A DNA stretch of 51,182 nucleotides from Runella sp. (GCA_023254175.1 JALQYJ010000096.1:1-51182), one strand, 5' to 3'; counted from the first letter of the stretch, positions 1 to 10,559 are shown. Numbers and translations: made by a program. The notes: generated by a model not told the origin, from the letters alone.

Positions 1-3000
1 GAAATCGAAGAACGGCTCGATGCCTCAGGCACTGAAATAGCCCCTATTACGCTACCTAAATCTACCCAAGACACTAGTGAATCCATTGCTATTTCTTTTC
101 TAAACAGCTACCGAAACCCAGCACACGAACAAGCCATCCAACACCATTTTTTGGCACAAGGCCACCGCTATGTAAGTACTTCTACCAATTTGTACGCGGG
201 GATTAATTACCTAAAACGCACCCAAACGACCCTCGTCAACGCCTACCTACAACCGATTCTTTCGGATTATTTAAACAACATTATCGCTTCCTTTCACCAA
301 GAAAACGGACATCATTCCAACCAAACGATTAAAGTAATGACCAGCGCGGGAGGCTTGGTAAGCGCCGAAAGTTTTCAGGCCAAAGACAGCCTCCTAAGCG
401 GCCCTGCGGGGGGGATGGTAGGTGCGGCAGCCATCGCCAAACGCCTTGGTTTTGAGCGCTGTTTGACCTTTGACATGGGAGGCACCAGTACCGATACGGC
501 ACGTTTTGACGGAAAATTGGATTTAGAATTTATCACCAAAATTGAAGGCTTAGAACTCCACAATCCTACCCTCGCAATCGAAACTGTAGCGGCGGGCGGT
601 GGCTCCATTTGTTCGTTCGACGGGCATCAGCTACGCGTTGGCCCCGAAAGTGCAGGTGCCTACCCAGGCCCTGCTTGTTACGGGGCTGGAGGCCCCTTGA
701 CCATCACAGACGTCAACCTACTTTTAGGCAAACTCGACACTTCTCGTTTTGGGATTCCTGTTCGGATTGACAAAGCCAAAGACGCCCTCCAACATATTCA
801 ACATCAGATTTTTGCAAAAACCCAACAAACGATTTTGGAAGAAGAATTATTGAGGGGATTTGAACAAATTGCGAACGAAAAAATGGCCGAGGCTATCCGT
901 CGTATTTCGGTCGCCAAAGGTTTTTCACCCAAAGAATACCCGCTCCTTACTTTTGGGGGGGCAGGTGGATTACACGGTTGCCAGTTGGCCGAAATTCTCG
1001 GTATTTCAACCGTCATTCTGCCCTACGATGCAGGGCTTCTAAGTGCTTATGGTATGGGGCAAGCTTCCACTCAACGCATTGTTAATCAGCAAGTTCTTTT
1101 ACCTTTAACCGAAATTTATGGATCGCTTTTTACTCGTTTGGCCCACCTCACTGAACAAGGTACTCAACTTCTCCAGCAAGACGGCACGGAACTGATTGAT
1201 AAAGAAAATACACTCGCTTTGTTGTATTTACGTTTTAAAGGCCAAGAAAGCACGATAGAGGTGGTAGTTACTGCACAGAACACCCCTACTTTGAACGAAA
1301 TTGAAGAACATTTTTACCATAAATACCGCCGATTATTTGGCTACTGCCCCAACAACCTGGCCCTTGAGGTAGAAAGCATCAAAGTTATCGTTTCGGAAAA
1401 AGCTACCATCCAAGCGCCAATCGAAACCGCTCAATTACAACAACTTGCTAAACCCATTCACCAAACAACATACCCCGCTTACGACTGGAATCAACTACAA
1501 TCAGGGGATTACTTTTTGGGGCCTGCGGTGTTGCTCAATACTACTTCTACCAGTTTTATCCCCGAAGGTTGGCAGGCTATCGTCACGCCCACCGCGGACG
1601 TTGTGGTCACTTTGGTAGGCCAACGAAACAACATCGTTGATGCCCAAAGCGAAACCATTGATTTAGAACTGTTTACTAATCGTTTCATGGCGATTGCGGA
1701 GGAAATGGGCGCTCAGTTGCAACGAACCGCCTTCTCGGTCAATGTCAAAGAACGCCTTGATTTTTCGTGTGCATTGTTAGATGCCGATGCTGAGCTGTTG
1801 GTCAATGCCCCGCATATTCCTGTGCACCTAGGGAGTTTGGGCGTTTGCGCACGGCTTGTTCGCGAGAAAGTTAACATTGGCGTAGGTGATGTCATCATTA
1901 CTAATCATCCCAAATACGGCGGTTCTCACTTGCCCGATGTGACCCTTTTATCAGGGATTTTTACCCCCGCAGGCGAACTTATCGGCTATGCCATCAACCG
2001 CGCCCACCACGCCGAAATAGGTGGAAAAACACCAGGCTCTATGCCTCCCGATGCAACATCATTGGTAGAAGAAGGGGTTGTTTTATTGCCAACGCATTTG
2101 GTTAAAAGTGGTGAAATTCAGTGGGATACATTATCAAAATTATTTACGCAAGCTCCCTACCCTACCCGTGCTTTAACCGAAAACATTGCCGACATTAATG
2201 CCGCTTTGGCATCCCTTCGTTCAGGCGAATTAGCGCTACAACAGCTGGTTGAACTGCACGGATTGGCGAAGGTACATCGGTACATGAAATTGCTAAAAAA
2301 CAACACTTTTGAAGCCCTCCAACAAGCTATTTTACCCTTTCAAAATCGCGTATTTGAAGCGTCCGAATCGCTAGATGACGGGCATACGATTCGGGTTTCG
2401 GTTCAACCACACACTAAGGGAGGGATTTTGTTTGACTTCACAGGCACCTCTGATTGCCACCCTAACAACCTCAACGCCAACATCTCCATCATTTACAGCG
2501 CTATTTTGTACGTGCTTCGTTTGCTAGTCAATAAAAATATCCCACTTAACGAAGGTTTAATGCAAGGAGTAGAGGTTCGTTTGCCAGAAAACAGCTTTTT
2601 ACATCCCATTTTTAGCGACGAAGCCTCCGAATGCCCCGCCGTCGTGGGGGGCAATACCGAAGTCAGTCAACGGTTAGTAGATACCCTGCTCAAAGCCTTT
2701 GAGTTATCGGCATCTAGCCAAGGGACGATGAACAACTTTTTGTTTGGAAACAGCGACTTTGGCTACTACGAAACCATCTGCGGCGGTACGGGTGCAAGCC
2801 ACGGAGCTAACGGGCGTTCTGCCGTTCACCAACACATGACTAATACCCGCATCACCGACCCCGAAGAGCTTGAACGCCGCTACCCTGTCCGTCTCAAAAA
2901 CTTCGCTATCCGTGAGCATTCGGGCGGAGAAGGGCGTTGGAAAGGCGGCGATGGAATTATCCGAGAAGTTAATTTTTTGGCCCCGTTGCGCGTGACGCTC

Positions 3001-3186
3001 ATTACCCAACACCGCGTTGTCCCTCCTTACGGATTGGCAGGAGGGCAAGACGGCAAAGTGGGGCAACAAACCCTGACTCGTACCGACGGAACGCAAGAAG
3101 TCTTAGCGGGTATTTGCAGCATCGAAGTCGATGCGGGCGATACGCTTTGCATCCAAACCCCAGGGGGCGGCGGCTATGGCGATTAA
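1..3186 (+). CDS. 5-oxoprolinase / fused hydantoinase A+B family protein, 5' end cut by the window
   Basis: The frame is open from base 1, so the gene begins upstream; the TTG at 151 is not its start. About 1061 codons are visible and roughly 200 N-terminal residues are missing compared with fused 5-oxoprolinases of about 1250-1280 aa. The first part is hydantoinase A-like, with a conserved Gly-rich segment around bases 397-500 ([10 protein letters not shown], then [11 protein letters not shown], the ATP-binding region). A hydantoinase B-like domain starts near base 1665 ([21 protein letters not shown]), and the protein ends in the usual Gly-rich tail (GGGGYGD). The family hydrolyses 5-oxoproline or hydantoins with ATP in the cytoplasm. 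Both halves on one chain favour 5-oxoprolinase, but the substrate cannot be fixed from sequence. The next gene on the same strand is a regulator 66 bp downstream. Confidence 0.85.
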   Translation, partial: EIEERLDASGTEIAPITLPKSTQDTSESIAISFLNSYRNPAHEQAIQHHFLAQGHRYVSTSTNLYAGINYLKRTQTTLVNAYLQPILSDYLNNIIASFHQENGHHSNQTIKVMTSAGGLVSAESFQAKDSLLSGPAGGMVGAAAIAKRLGFERCLTFDMGGTSTDTARFDGKLDLEFITKIEGLELHNPTLAIETVAAGGGSICSFDGHQLRVGPESAGAYPGPACYGAGGPLTITDVNLLLGKLDTSRFGIPVRIDKAKDALQHIQHQIFAKTQQTILEEELLRGFEQIANEKMAEAIRRISVAKGFSPKEYPLLTFGGAGGLHGCQLAEILGISTVILPYDAGLLSAYGMGQASTQRIVNQQVLLPLTEIYGSLFTRLAHLTEQGTQLLQQDGTELIDKENTLALLYLRFKGQESTIEVVVTAQNTPTLNEIEEHFYHKYRRLFGYCPNNLALEVESIKVIVSEKATIQAPIETAQLQQLAKPIHQTTYPAYDWNQLQSGDYFLGPAVLLNTTSTSFIPEGWQAIVTPTADVVVTLVGQRNNIVDAQSETIDLELFTNRFMAIAEEMGAQLQRTAFSVNVKERLDFSCALLDADAELLVNAPHIPVHLGSLGVCARLVREKVNIGVGDVIITNHPKYGGSHLPDVTLLSGIFTPAGELIGYAINRAHHAEIGGKTPGSMPPDATSLVEEGVVLLPTHLVKSGEIQWDTLSKLFTQAPYPTRALTENIADINAALASLRSGELALQQLVELHGLAKVHRYMKLLKNNTFEALQQAILPFQNRVFEASESLDDGHTIRVSVQPHTKGGILFDFTGTSDCHPNNLNANISIIYSAILYVLRLLVNKNIPLNEGLMQGVEVRLPENSFLHPIFSDEASECPAVVGGNTEVSQRLVDTLLKAFELSASSQGTMNNFLFGNSDFGYYETICGGTGASHGANGRSAVHQHMTNTRITDPEELERRYPVRLKNFAIREHSGGEGRWKGGDGIIREVNFLAPLRVTLITQHRVVPPYGLAGGQDGKVGQQTLTRTDGTQEVLAGICSIEVDAGDTLCIQTPGGGGYGD

Positions 3187-3252
3187 AGAAAAAGTGCTAA
3201 ATTTACCCGAATCAATCAACAGGAAGACGAAGCCAAGGCTTACAAGTTCCTC

Positions 3253-4773
3253 ATGTTTTACTCATCCGCTCATACAGTGCCACTGAACCAAGATAATATT
3301 CGCCTCGTTTTTGGACTAAAACTAAAACAACTTCGCCTCGACAAATCTCTATCTCTCAGCGATTTGTCACAGCGAACGGGGCTATCTATTTCTTACATCA
3401 ACGAAATTGAAAAAGGGAAAAAGTACCCTAAATCCGATAAAATAATTGCCCTTGCCCGCGCCCTCGAAGTCGATTATGATTCATTGGTTTCGATTAAACT
3501 CAGCAAGAAATTAGAACCCATTTCGGAGCTTCTGCAGTCAAATATCCTCACTGAACTTCCTTTAGATTTGTTTGGTATCGACCCTGCTGACTTGCTCGAA
3601 ATGCTCTCCGATGCCCCCACAAAGCTCAGCGCTTTTATCGGAACGCTGATCGAAATTGCCCGCAATTACAACATGTCGGTTGAGCAGTTTTATTTCTCGG
3701 CTTTGCGTACGTACCAAGAGATGTACGACAATTATTTTGAAGATTTAGAACAAGAAGCCGAACAGTTTTTGGCCCACTACCAAGTTCCCGAAGAATTGAT
3801 TCTGAACGATAAGTATTTGGCGGATTTGTTGGTTAAAAATTACCCCTACGAAATTCAGTTTATCGACGAAAAAAAGTACCCCGAACTCATCGGTATTCGG
3901 TCGATGCTCGTTCCACAAGGCGACAAATTACGCTTACTAGTAAGTCCTCAACTCGACGCCAACCAGCGCGCTTTTATTTACGGTCGAGAATTAGGCTACC
4001 AATACATGAAGCTCAAAAACCGCCTCAATACCACCCACTTAGTGGAAGCAGAGTCGTTTGAGCAACTTCTTAATAACTATAAAGCATCTTATTTTGCGAG
4101 TGCAATCATCATCAAAGGCAAGGTGCTAGCTCAGCAACTAAGCCACTTTTTTGACCAACCCCAATTTGATGGCGAAGCCCTCGTTCAACTCATTGACTAT
4201 TTCCACAGCACGCCCGAGTCTTTCTGCTATCGACTGAGCAACATTCTCCCTAAGTACTTTGGTATCAGTCAGTTGTTCTTTTTGCGTTTCAATAATTTTG
4301 CGGGCCAAAATCGCTTCGACCTGACCAAAGAAATGCACATTGCTCGTAAACATAACCCACACACGGTTCGAGATGAGCACTACTGCCGCCGCTGGGTTGC
4401 ACTAACGATTTTACAAGAACTCGCTGATTTACAATCCAAAGGGCAATACCATCATACGTTGTGTCGAATGCAGATTTCGCATTATATGGATACCCAAGAC
4501 GAGTATTTTGTGGTAGCTTTTGCCAAGCCCATGTCACCAACCCCTAATCTAAACGTAAGTGTTTCAATGGGTATTCGCTTGGATGAGAATGTACGTGCTA
4601 AAATTAAGTTTTTGAACAACGTCGACATTCCCAAACGTGAAGTCAACGAAACGTGTGAACGCTGCCCTTCGTTTGACTGCAAAGAACGCATGGCTGCCCC
4701 TATTGTATTGCAACGTAAACGCAAAAACGAGGCCATCCGCAAAGCAATGCTTCAGCTGAGTAATGAACAATAA
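3253..4773 (+). CDS. XRE-family regulator with IrrE-like and DUF2083 domains (RamB/ScfR type)
   Basis: This 506-aa protein begins with a Cro/CI-type helix-turn-helix (about residues 15-75; LSLSDLSQRTGLSISYINEIE). A long middle region resembles the IrrE/ImmA fold. The position where a zinc protease would carry HExxH reads GRELGYQYM, so protease activity is not expected. The C-terminal region carries a Cys motif (CERCPSFDCKERMAAP, Cys468, Cys471 and Cys476) typical of RamB/PrpC-activator-like regulators. Family members control acetate, propionate or short-chain acyl-CoA metabolism, probably through an acyl-CoA ligand. It follows the oxoprolinase gene by 66 bp on the same strand and may be co-transcribed with it. 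A regulatory link to that gene is a guess. Confidence 0.8.
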   Translation: MFYSSAHTVPLNQDNIRLVFGLKLKQLRLDKSLSLSDLSQRTGLSISYINEIEKGKKYPKSDKIIALARALEVDYDSLVSIKLSKKLEPISELLQSNILTELPLDLFGIDPADLLEMLSDAPTKLSAFIGTLIEIARNYNMSVEQFYFSALRTYQEMYDNYFEDLEQEAEQFLAHYQVPEELILNDKYLADLLVKNYPYEIQFIDEKKYPELIGIRSMLVPQGDKLRLLVSPQLDANQRAFIYGRELGYQYMKLKNRLNTTHLVEAESFEQLLNNYKASYFASAIIIKGKVLAQQLSHFFDQPQFDGEALVQLIDYFHSTPESFCYRLSNILPKYFGISQLFFLRFNNFAGQNRFDLTKEMHIARKHNPHTVRDEHYCRRWVALTILQELADLQSKGQYHHTLCRMQISHYMDTQDEYFVVAFAKPMSPTPNLNVSVSMGIRLDENVRAKIKFLNNVDIPKREVNETCERCPSFDCKERMAAPIVLQRKRKNEAIRKAMLQLSNEQ

Positions 4774-4797
4774 AAGTTCATTTTTAACCCAAAAAAG

Positions 4798-5454
4798 TTA
4801 CAAACGAAGGAGGCCATCGACCATTTCTAATTTACGGTCGGCTAGGTCAGCTAGGTGTTCGTTATGGGTCACAATGACAAACGTTTGACGGAGTTCAGTA
4901 CGGAGTCTGAAGAAAAGCTGGTGCAATTCTTCGGCATTTTTTGAGTCTAAGTTTCCACTTGGCTCGTCGGCAAACACAATGGCAGGGTCATTAATAAGCG
5001 CCCGAGCCACTGCCACCCGTTGCTGTTCCCCTCCCGACATTTGTGAGGGTAAGTGCTGCATACGGTCTTTGAGACCCAACATTTCTAACAATTCGCTTCC
5101 CCGATTCTTGATGGTAGCTTCAGGCGATTTTCCCCCAATAAAGGCTGGCATACACACATTTTCGAGGGCTGTAAACTCAGGAAAAAGGTTATGAAACTGA
5201 AAAATGAAGCCTATTTTTTGATTTCGGAACGCTGCCAATTCTTTCTCTTTGAGAGAAAACACGTTTATACCATCTATCCAAACATCCCCTTTATCAGGGC
5301 GGTCGAGCGTTCCGGCAATTTGTAGCAGCGTACTTTTTCCAGCTCCCGATGCGCCCACTATAGTCACCAATTCGCCTTGGTGGATATTAAGGTCAATTCC
5401 TTTTAAAACAAGCAAATTACCGTAATTACGAACGATTTGTCGGACTTTAAGCAT
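4798..5454 (-). CDS. ABC transporter ATP-binding protein, LolD/MacB-like
   Basis: The 218-aa protein has a full set of ABC ATPase motifs: Walker [11 protein letters not shown]-loop FIFQFHNL, signature [15 protein letters not shown], Walker [14 protein letters not shown] and H-loop VTHNE. The [16 protein letters not shown] segment and the short length are typical of the LolD/MacB/FtsE group, which powers lipoprotein release or mechanotransmission-type exporters rather than substrate import. Its permease (LolC/E-like) is not in the window. It lies 15 bp downstream of the GH25 gene on the same strand, so the two are probably co-transcribed. The convergent regulator gene ends 24 bp away. Assignment to lolD itself is likely but unproven. 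Confidence 0.85.
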   Translation of the reverse strand: MLKVRQIVRNYGNLLVLKGIDLNIHQGELVTIVGASGAGKSTLLQIAGTLDRPDKGDVWIDGINVFSLKEKELAAFRNQKIGFIFQFHNLFPEFTALENVCMPAFIGGKSPEATIKNRGSELLEMLGLKDRMQHLPSQMSGGEQQRVAVARALINDPAIVFADEPSGNLDSKNAEELHQLFFRLRTELRQTFVIVTHNEHLADLADRKLEMVDGLLRL

Positions 5455-5469
5455 GAGAAAAAATGGACG

Positions 5470-6261
5470 TTATTTGACACAAAGTTGCTTTAAATCTTCG
5501 ACTTCCCCCAAAAAAACATTGTAATCGACCGTACCACGAATACCATTGACGTAGCCGCTTTTTGAATGTTGCCAAAAATGAATGCGCCTATCGTCGTAGC
5601 GGTCGAGGGTCCAACCTGAATAATCAGCAATCCAGAGTGGATAATTATCTAAATTTCCTTTGATGTATCGTCGGTAAAAATCAGCATTGGTATAAATGAT
5701 GGGACGAACACCATAGTAGTTTTCAGCCAATCGAAGCCACGTAGCTACATTGGCCACTACTTGTTCGCGAGTGTAGGCATTGGTACCAATTTCAAAATCC
5801 AATACAGGAGGTAAATCACCTCGCTTGAGATGCACCAATTTTTTGAAATTTTCAAACTGAGGTTCAGGTGCTTTCCAAGGGATGAAAAAGTGATAAGCAC
5901 CTCGATAAAGACCTACTTCATCTGCTTTTTGCCAGCTAGATTTAAAATCTCTATCCACCAAAGATGTCCCTTCTGTGGCTTTGATGTACACAAATTGCAA
6001 ACGAATGCCTTCAAATCGCATCGTACGAAGGTCATTCCAATTGATACGGCCATTGTGTTTAGAAATATCTATTCCATGAATTTGAAATTTCATCGGTAGG
6101 CGAATCCCCAACTTCGAAACATGTCGCCATTGATTGATATTCAGGCAAGTATAATACCAGATTCCTCCTCCAATGAGCAGAAAAAGTCCTACTATAATAG
6201 CCCAACCCAAGGGCGGCAGAGGACGTTTAGTGGGAGTAGATGAAGTTATACGATGCGCCAT
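5470..6261 (-). CDS. Membrane-anchored GH25 lysozyme-like muramidase
   Basis: The 263-aa protein has a short basic N-terminus and one transmembrane segment (about residues 19-37, AIIVGLFLLIGGGIWYY), then a glycoside hydrolase family 25 domain from about residue 60. Visible family motifs are GIDISKHNGRINW, VYIKATEG, the catalytic pair in PPVLDFEI (Asp-Phe-Glu), and the strands IIYTN and LWIADYSG. GH25 enzymes cleave the MurNAc-GlcNAc bond of peptidoglycan; the anchor places the domain in the periplasm. The ATG at 6261 is used because the hydrophobic anchor follows at the expected distance. It sits directly upstream of a LolD-like ATPase gene, which suggests a cell-envelope function for the pair. 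Confidence 0.88.
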   Translation of the reverse strand: MAHRITSSTPTKRPLPPLGWAIIVGLFLLIGGGIWYYTCLNINQWRHVSKLGIRLPMKFQIHGIDISKHNGRINWNDLRTMRFEGIRLQFVYIKATEGTSLVDRDFKSSWQKADEVGLYRGAYHFFIPWKAPEPQFENFKKLVHLKRGDLPPVLDFEIGTNAYTREQVVANVATWLRLAENYYGVRPIIYTNADFYRRYIKGNLDNYPLWIADYSGWTLDRYDDRRIHFWQHSKSGYVNGIRGTVDYNVFLGEVEDLKQLCVK

Positions 6262-6330
6262 AGCGTGGCAAAAATAATAACAATTTTAATCCTTCAGGGT
6301 CATTTCGGTTACTTCGGCATCGGGGTCATT

Positions 6331-6549
6331 CTATTTTGATTCCTCCAAAAGCGATAAAGGAACTTCCGAAAATAAGCCTTTTGGGGTCGGAACTTGGCTC
6401 AAAAAAAACAAGACCAAGCCTCCTGCAATACCTAAATACCTATTTTGCCCCGTCAAAAAGTAGGCTACTAATGAAAACAGTGAAGCCCCCTCCGAAAACG
6501 CATATCGGTCAATTGGTAAGCTTTTATCATCTTCTGGCGAATCACCAAA
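6331..6549 (-). pseudogene. Remnant of a small membrane protein gene fused onto an alkA relic
   Basis: On the minus strand a 72-codon reading frame, open only after a stop at 6550-6552, encodes a hydrophobic segment (SLFSLVAYFLTG, then GIAGGLVLFFLSQ) and ends LLEESK at a stop at 6331-6333. No start codon suits it. Its first codons overlap, in another frame, the end of the alkA remnant, so the upstream part of the original gene was probably lost when the two were joined. The family is not recognised with certainty. No function is expected. Confidence 0.4.
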
Positions 6550-6855
6550 TCATCTATTGGAAAAATATCGGGACGGTCCATTTTCTTCGTCGGTAAGGGT
6601 ATCTAAATACGCAAGGTCAGGATGAGGGTATTGGTTGGGAAATAACGCTCTAAAACGGGCAAAAATTGAGTCCGCTGCTTTTACCGAAATTTGCTAAGAA
6701 ACAATACTTTCTAATAACGCCAAGTAAACATCTTGGTTCCAGTCTGTTTTTTAAAATTAGGCGTAGCTTCAATGATAAACGCGAGCGTAGCATCTTTGGT
6801 AGATAGGTAATGCTCAGGCAACATTTGGTAAAGTGTATTTGCCTCTAAAGGTAAT
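6504..6855 (-). pseudogene. alkA: Decayed alkA-type DNA-3-methyladenine glycosylase
   Basis: Translating the minus strand by hand gives fragments typical of HhH-GPD glycosylases of the AlkA group in three frames: MLPEHYLSTKDATLAFIIE, then NQDVYLALLESIVS, an in-frame stop, QISVKAADSIFARFRALFP, and after a jump RPDIFPIDDLVIRQKMIKAY. An intact enzyme has SIVSQQIS at the stop, so TAG replaces a Gln codon. The roughly 50 residues that normally hold the helix-hairpin-helix and end in WTAEMFL are missing between LTDEEN and RPDIFPIDD. The gene therefore has at least one frameshift, a nonsense change and an internal deletion, and runs into an unrelated frame at its 3' end. It is certainly inactive. 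Confidence 0.7.
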
Positions 6856-6979
6856 CAAAAAACGTATTTGAAAACCAGTTTTTGATTATTCGGCAAAAGG
6901 CCTGTTTTGAATACAAAATGTCATTACAAAACTTCGTGGAGAAACATTAATTTTGGCGCACGATTATTCTCAATTTACA

Positions 6980-9454
6980 ATGACAACCACCACGTTCTTA
7001 CACACACCCATTGAAACCTCGGCCACCTATTTGCTGACCGATAGCCGTCAATTGGTATTCCCACAGCAGACGCTCTTTTTTGCCATCAAAGGAGTTCACC
7101 ACGATGGTCATCAATACCTGAACGATTTGTACCAAAAAGGAGTTCGCCAGTTTGTAGTTGAAAAAAAAGCACTTACCGAGGCTCTTTTGGAACAGCTCGA
7201 TAGTTTTGAAGATGCCCAAATATGGGAAGTTGAAAATAGTATCAAAGCCCTACAAGAGTTAGCCAAAAGTCACCGAGCCCAGTTTGATATAGCTGTGATT
7301 GGAATTACAGGAAGTAACGGTAAAACGATTATCAAAGAATGGCTAAGTCAATTATTGAGTATCGATTATCGAATTGCCAAAAGCCCCAAAAGTTACAATT
7401 CTCAAATCGGCGTCCCGCTTTCTGTGTGGCAACTTAATAATTCTCATACACTTGGGATTTTTGAAGCAGGCATTTCACAGTCGCACGAAATGAAGGCTTT
7501 GCAAGAAATCATTCGCCCTACCATTGGCATTTTTACCAACATTGGCTCGGCACACGACGAAGGCTTCCGCAGTCGTAAACAGAAAGTTACCGAAAAGTTA
7601 CGGCTCTTTACCCAAAGTCAGCAACTGATTTATCGGGCTGATTATGCCGATATCGACGAAGAAATCCGTCTCATACTTAAGCCCGTCAACCCTACCTGTG
7701 AGTTAATCAGCTGGGGAACTACGGATACCTGTACAGTCAAAGTAGATTGGCATAAAGACGCTACTCAGACGTATATCGTAATGAAATCTAGCATCGAACG
7801 CTTTGATGATCAACTATTTTCAGTGCCTTTCATCGACGATGCCTCGGTCGAAAATCTCGTTCATTGCTTAATTTTAATGCTTCAAATGGGCATCCCATCG
7901 GGAGAAATTCGCCAGCGAATTTCCCGTTTAAAACCCATTTCGATGCGTCTTGAGCTCAAAGAAGGCATCAATGAATGTTACCTCATCGACGATACGTACA
8001 ACAACGATCTAGTTGGACTTAGCATCGCTCTTAACTTTCTGAGTCAGCAAGAACAACGCCCGCACAAGCAGGTGATCCTTTCGGACTTGCTCCAAACAGG
8101 ACAAAAAGAGGAAGAACTGTATGCTCAAATCAACACCCTCTTGCAACAAAAAGGTGTCGAAAAACTCGTGGCTATTGGAGAGGCTTTTGCTCGAAACGCT
8201 CACCTCATTACCGTACCTGCCGAATATCACGCAACGACTTCTGACTTTTTAAGAAGCCTAACTTCTGATACTTTTAAAGATGCCCTACTACTTATCAAAG
8301 GAGCACGGCCGTTTCAATTTGAGCGTATTGTGCACCGGTTACAGCAACGTGTACACGGAACAGTGCTTGAAATTAATCTTGATGCCCTCACACACAATCT
8401 CAACTTTTACCGTCATCGGGTAGGAAACGACACCCGAATAATGGTCATGGTGAAGGCATTTGCCTACGGAAGTGGCAGTGCTGAGGTGGCCCAACTATTA
8501 CAATTTCATCGTGTTGACTACTTAGCCGTTGCCTATACTGACGAAGGAGTGACGCTTCGCCAAAATGGGATTGAGCTTCCTATCATGGTGATGAACCCGT
8601 CGCTTTCGACCTTCGACAAATTACTAGAGTTTCAATTAGAACCTGAGATTTACAGCCACAAAATCTTAGCCGAATGGCTCGAATTTATCAACGAAAATCC
8701 CACGGCGGCTAACCTCCCTATTCACATTAAACTCGACACGGGCATGCACCGCCTTGGATTTACCGATGCCGATGTACCTCACCTTATCGAACGTTTGGCT
8801 CAGTATCCTACGCTGAAAGTAGCCTCCGTTTTCAGTCATTTGGTTGGGGCAGACGAAGCCGTTCACAATGATTTTTCGCGTTTACAGTACGACCGTTTTG
8901 TAGCAGGAACCGCCCAGCTCGAAGCAGCCTTAGGGTATCGTCCGTTACGGCATATTCTTAATTCGGCGGGTATCGTACGTTTCCCCGATTATAAACTTGA
9001 CATGGTTCGGTTAGGAATTGGGCTGTACGGCGTAGAAGTAAACCGCCAAGAACAACGCTTATTGCAACAAATTGGCACTTTTAAAACGGTGGTGTCGCAA
9101 GTGAAACATTTACCCGCAGGCGAAACCATCGGTTACAGTCGAGAAGGAGTATTAGAACGAGCATCGTCAATTGCAACCATTGCTATTGGATACGCCGACG
9201 GCTACGACCGTCGATTCAGTAAAGGTGTTGGAAAAGTACTTATCAATGGTGCTTTATGCCCAGTGGTAGGCAATGTATGCATGGATATGACGATGGTAGA
9301 CGTAACAGGGATTAACGTAGAAGAAGGCGATGAAGTACTCATTTTTGGCCCAGCCCTACCAATTTACCAGCTTTCAGAGCTCATTGGAACTATCTCGTAC
9401 GAAATCCTTACTGGTATCAGCGAGCGCGTCAAAAGGGTATTTTATAAAGAATAA
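6980..9454 (+). CDS. murF-alr: Bifunctional MurF (UDP-MurNAc-tripeptide:D-Ala-D-Ala ligase) / alanine racemase
   Basis: The N-terminal half is a Mur ligase with P-loop GITGSNGKT (about residues 100-110) and the first-domain motif TDSRQLVFPQQTLFFAIKG. The C-terminal half, from about residue 450, is a PLP alanine racemase: TVLEINLDAL, Lys in VMVKAFAYGSG, IKLDTGMHRLGF, YADGYDR and VCMDMTMVDV. One enzyme converts L- to D-alanine; the other adds D-Ala-D-Ala to the cytoplasmic peptidoglycan precursor. The fusion is common in Bacteroidota. The frame is also open from a TTG at 6953, but ATG 6980 is preferred because nothing favours the TTG. Even so, the N-terminus looks about 15 residues shorter than in related proteins. 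Both active sites look intact. Confidence 0.9.
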   Translation: MTTTTFLHTPIETSATYLLTDSRQLVFPQQTLFFAIKGVHHDGHQYLNDLYQKGVRQFVVEKKALTEALLEQLDSFEDAQIWEVENSIKALQELAKSHRAQFDIAVIGITGSNGKTIIKEWLSQLLSIDYRIAKSPKSYNSQIGVPLSVWQLNNSHTLGIFEAGISQSHEMKALQEIIRPTIGIFTNIGSAHDEGFRSRKQKVTEKLRLFTQSQQLIYRADYADIDEEIRLILKPVNPTCELISWGTTDTCTVKVDWHKDATQTYIVMKSSIERFDDQLFSVPFIDDASVENLVHCLILMLQMGIPSGEIRQRISRLKPISMRLELKEGINECYLIDDTYNNDLVGLSIALNFLSQQEQRPHKQVILSDLLQTGQKEEELYAQINTLLQQKGVEKLVAIGEAFARNAHLITVPAEYHATTSDFLRSLTSDTFKDALLLIKGARPFQFERIVHRLQQRVHGTVLEINLDALTHNLNFYRHRVGNDTRIMVMVKAFAYGSGSAEVAQLLQFHRVDYLAVAYTDEGVTLRQNGIELPIMVMNPSLSTFDKLLEFQLEPEIYSHKILAEWLEFINENPTAANLPIHIKLDTGMHRLGFTDADVPHLIERLAQYPTLKVASVFSHLVGADEAVHNDFSRLQYDRFVAGTAQLEAALGYRPLRHILNSAGIVRFPDYKLDMVRLGIGLYGVEVNRQEQRLLQQIGTFKTVVSQVKHLPAGETIGYSREGVLERASSIATIAIGYADGYDRRFSKGVGKVLINGALCPVVGNVCMDMTMVDVTGINVEEGDEVLIFGPALPIYQLSELIGTISYEILTGISERVKRVFYKE

Positions 9455-9458
9455 CAAA

Positions 9459-9514
9459 AGAATTAGGAATTAAGAGCAGAAGCAGACGTTACCTAATTCG
9501 TTATTCCTAATTCT
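9459..9514. terminator. Inverted repeat between convergent genes
   Basis: AGAATTAGGAAT (9459-9470) is repeated in inverted form as ATTCCTAATTCT (9503-9514) with a 32-nt spacer. It lies between the convergent murF-alr and GH43 genes. The arms are AT-rich and lack a strong T-run, so it is either a weak bidirectional terminator or a short intergenic repeat. Confidence 0.4.
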
Positions 9515-9524
9515 TAATTAAAAA

Positions 9525-10559
9525 TCACTTTTTCAAATTCCGTTTCTCTACCCCTTCAAAAGTCATTTTCACATCTTTGATGGAGCCATCTTCATTGAAA
9601 TACAAGTGGTCAATACATACCACACGGTGGTCGCGGTCTTTATTAGGAATAGGACGGCGATGATAAACAATGTACCAATCGTCGGTTTTGGGGATATTAA
9701 TAACCGAATGATGTCCCGCACCCGTTGCTACTTTTTCGTCCGCCACCAAAATCGTTGATTTTTTCTCAAAAGGCCCCCATACCGAATCAGCTACCCCGTA
9801 TGCTACTTTGTAGGTACCGTTTGTCCAGCCCCCTTCCGACCACATCAAGTAGTATTTACCATTACGGATAAACATAATCGGTCCTTCTACGTAGCCTTTT
9901 GGAGTAATTTCTTTCACTATTTCCCCATTTTCGAGCGGTACAAGTCCTGTAAAATCATCTTTTAGCCTAGCAATGTTACAGTGCCCCCAGCCTCCATAAA
10001 TGATGTAATATTGGCCATCTTTATCCTTGAAAACAGCTTGGTCGATGGGCTGAGCTTTGTTATAAAACTGATTGATGAGTGGCTTTTCTAAATAATCTTT
10101 GTAAGGGCCTTCGGGGCGAGAAGCTACTCCAATGCCAATACCGCCGATTTTATCGTCTTTATCGGGGTTGTTAGGGCCAAATCCTTTACGCTCGGAGCTT
10201 TGAATATCATTGGCTGAGAAAAAGAGAAAATACTTATTGTCTTTAGGAACAATGCACGGAGCCCACATGGCCATTTTGGCCCATTTAACGGCCGAAGTAT
10301 CAATAATACGCGGGTGTTTCTCCCAATTGACCAAATCCTTCGATGAAAACGCGTCTAAAAAAACTTGATCTTTATATTTAGCCGAAAATGTTGGAAAAAT
10401 CCAGTATTCTTTTCCCAAAATAACGGCTTCTGGATCAGCATACCAGCCATCAAAGATAGGATTTCCTGACGTCTTTTTCGGGGTTTGTGCCAAGCAAGTC
10501 GAAAAGGCAAGAATAGACAGAAAAAAGAGTGAAATGTGGGGTTTGGTGGTGAAAATCAT
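9525..10559 (-). CDS. Secreted glycoside hydrolase family 43 protein
   Basis: A 344-aa protein with a signal peptide (about residues 1-25, ending CLAQ) and a single five-bladed propeller domain. The three GH43 acidic residues are visible: Asp42 in WYADPEAV (base), Asp174 in QPIDQAVF (pKa modulator) and Glu226 in YVEGPIMF (acid). Family members are arabinofuranosidases, beta-xylosidases or arabinanases. Which one cannot be told, and no accessory beta-sandwich domain is present. The gene stands alone, without SusC/SusD partners in the window. The protein is expected in the periplasm or outside the cell. Confidence 0.88.
   Translation of the reverse strand: MIFTTKPHISLFFLSILAFSTCLAQTPKKTSGNPIFDGWYADPEAVILGKEYWIFPTFSAKYKDQVFLDAFSSKDLVNWEKHPRIIDTSAVKWAKMAMWAPCIVPKDNKYFLFFSANDIQSSERKGFGPNNPDKDDKIGGIGIGVASRPEGPYKDYLEKPLINQFYNKAQPIDQAVFKDKDGQYYIIYGGWGHCNIARLKDDFTGLVPLENGEIVKEITPKGYVEGPIMFIRNGKYYLMWSEGGWTNGTYKVAYGVADSVWGPFEKKSTILVADEKVATGAGHHSVINIPKTDDWYIVYHRRPIPNKDRDHRVVCIDHLYFNEDGSIKDVKMTFEGVEKRNLKK

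Noticed and set aside
2704-3096. 130-codon minus-strand frame within the oxoprolinase gene
   Set aside because: It is fully contained in a strongly conserved coding region on the other strand and has no recognisable domain.
6336-6596. 86-codon plus-strand frame opposite the alkA relic
   Set aside because: The protein-like signal is on the minus strand; this frame is its shadow.
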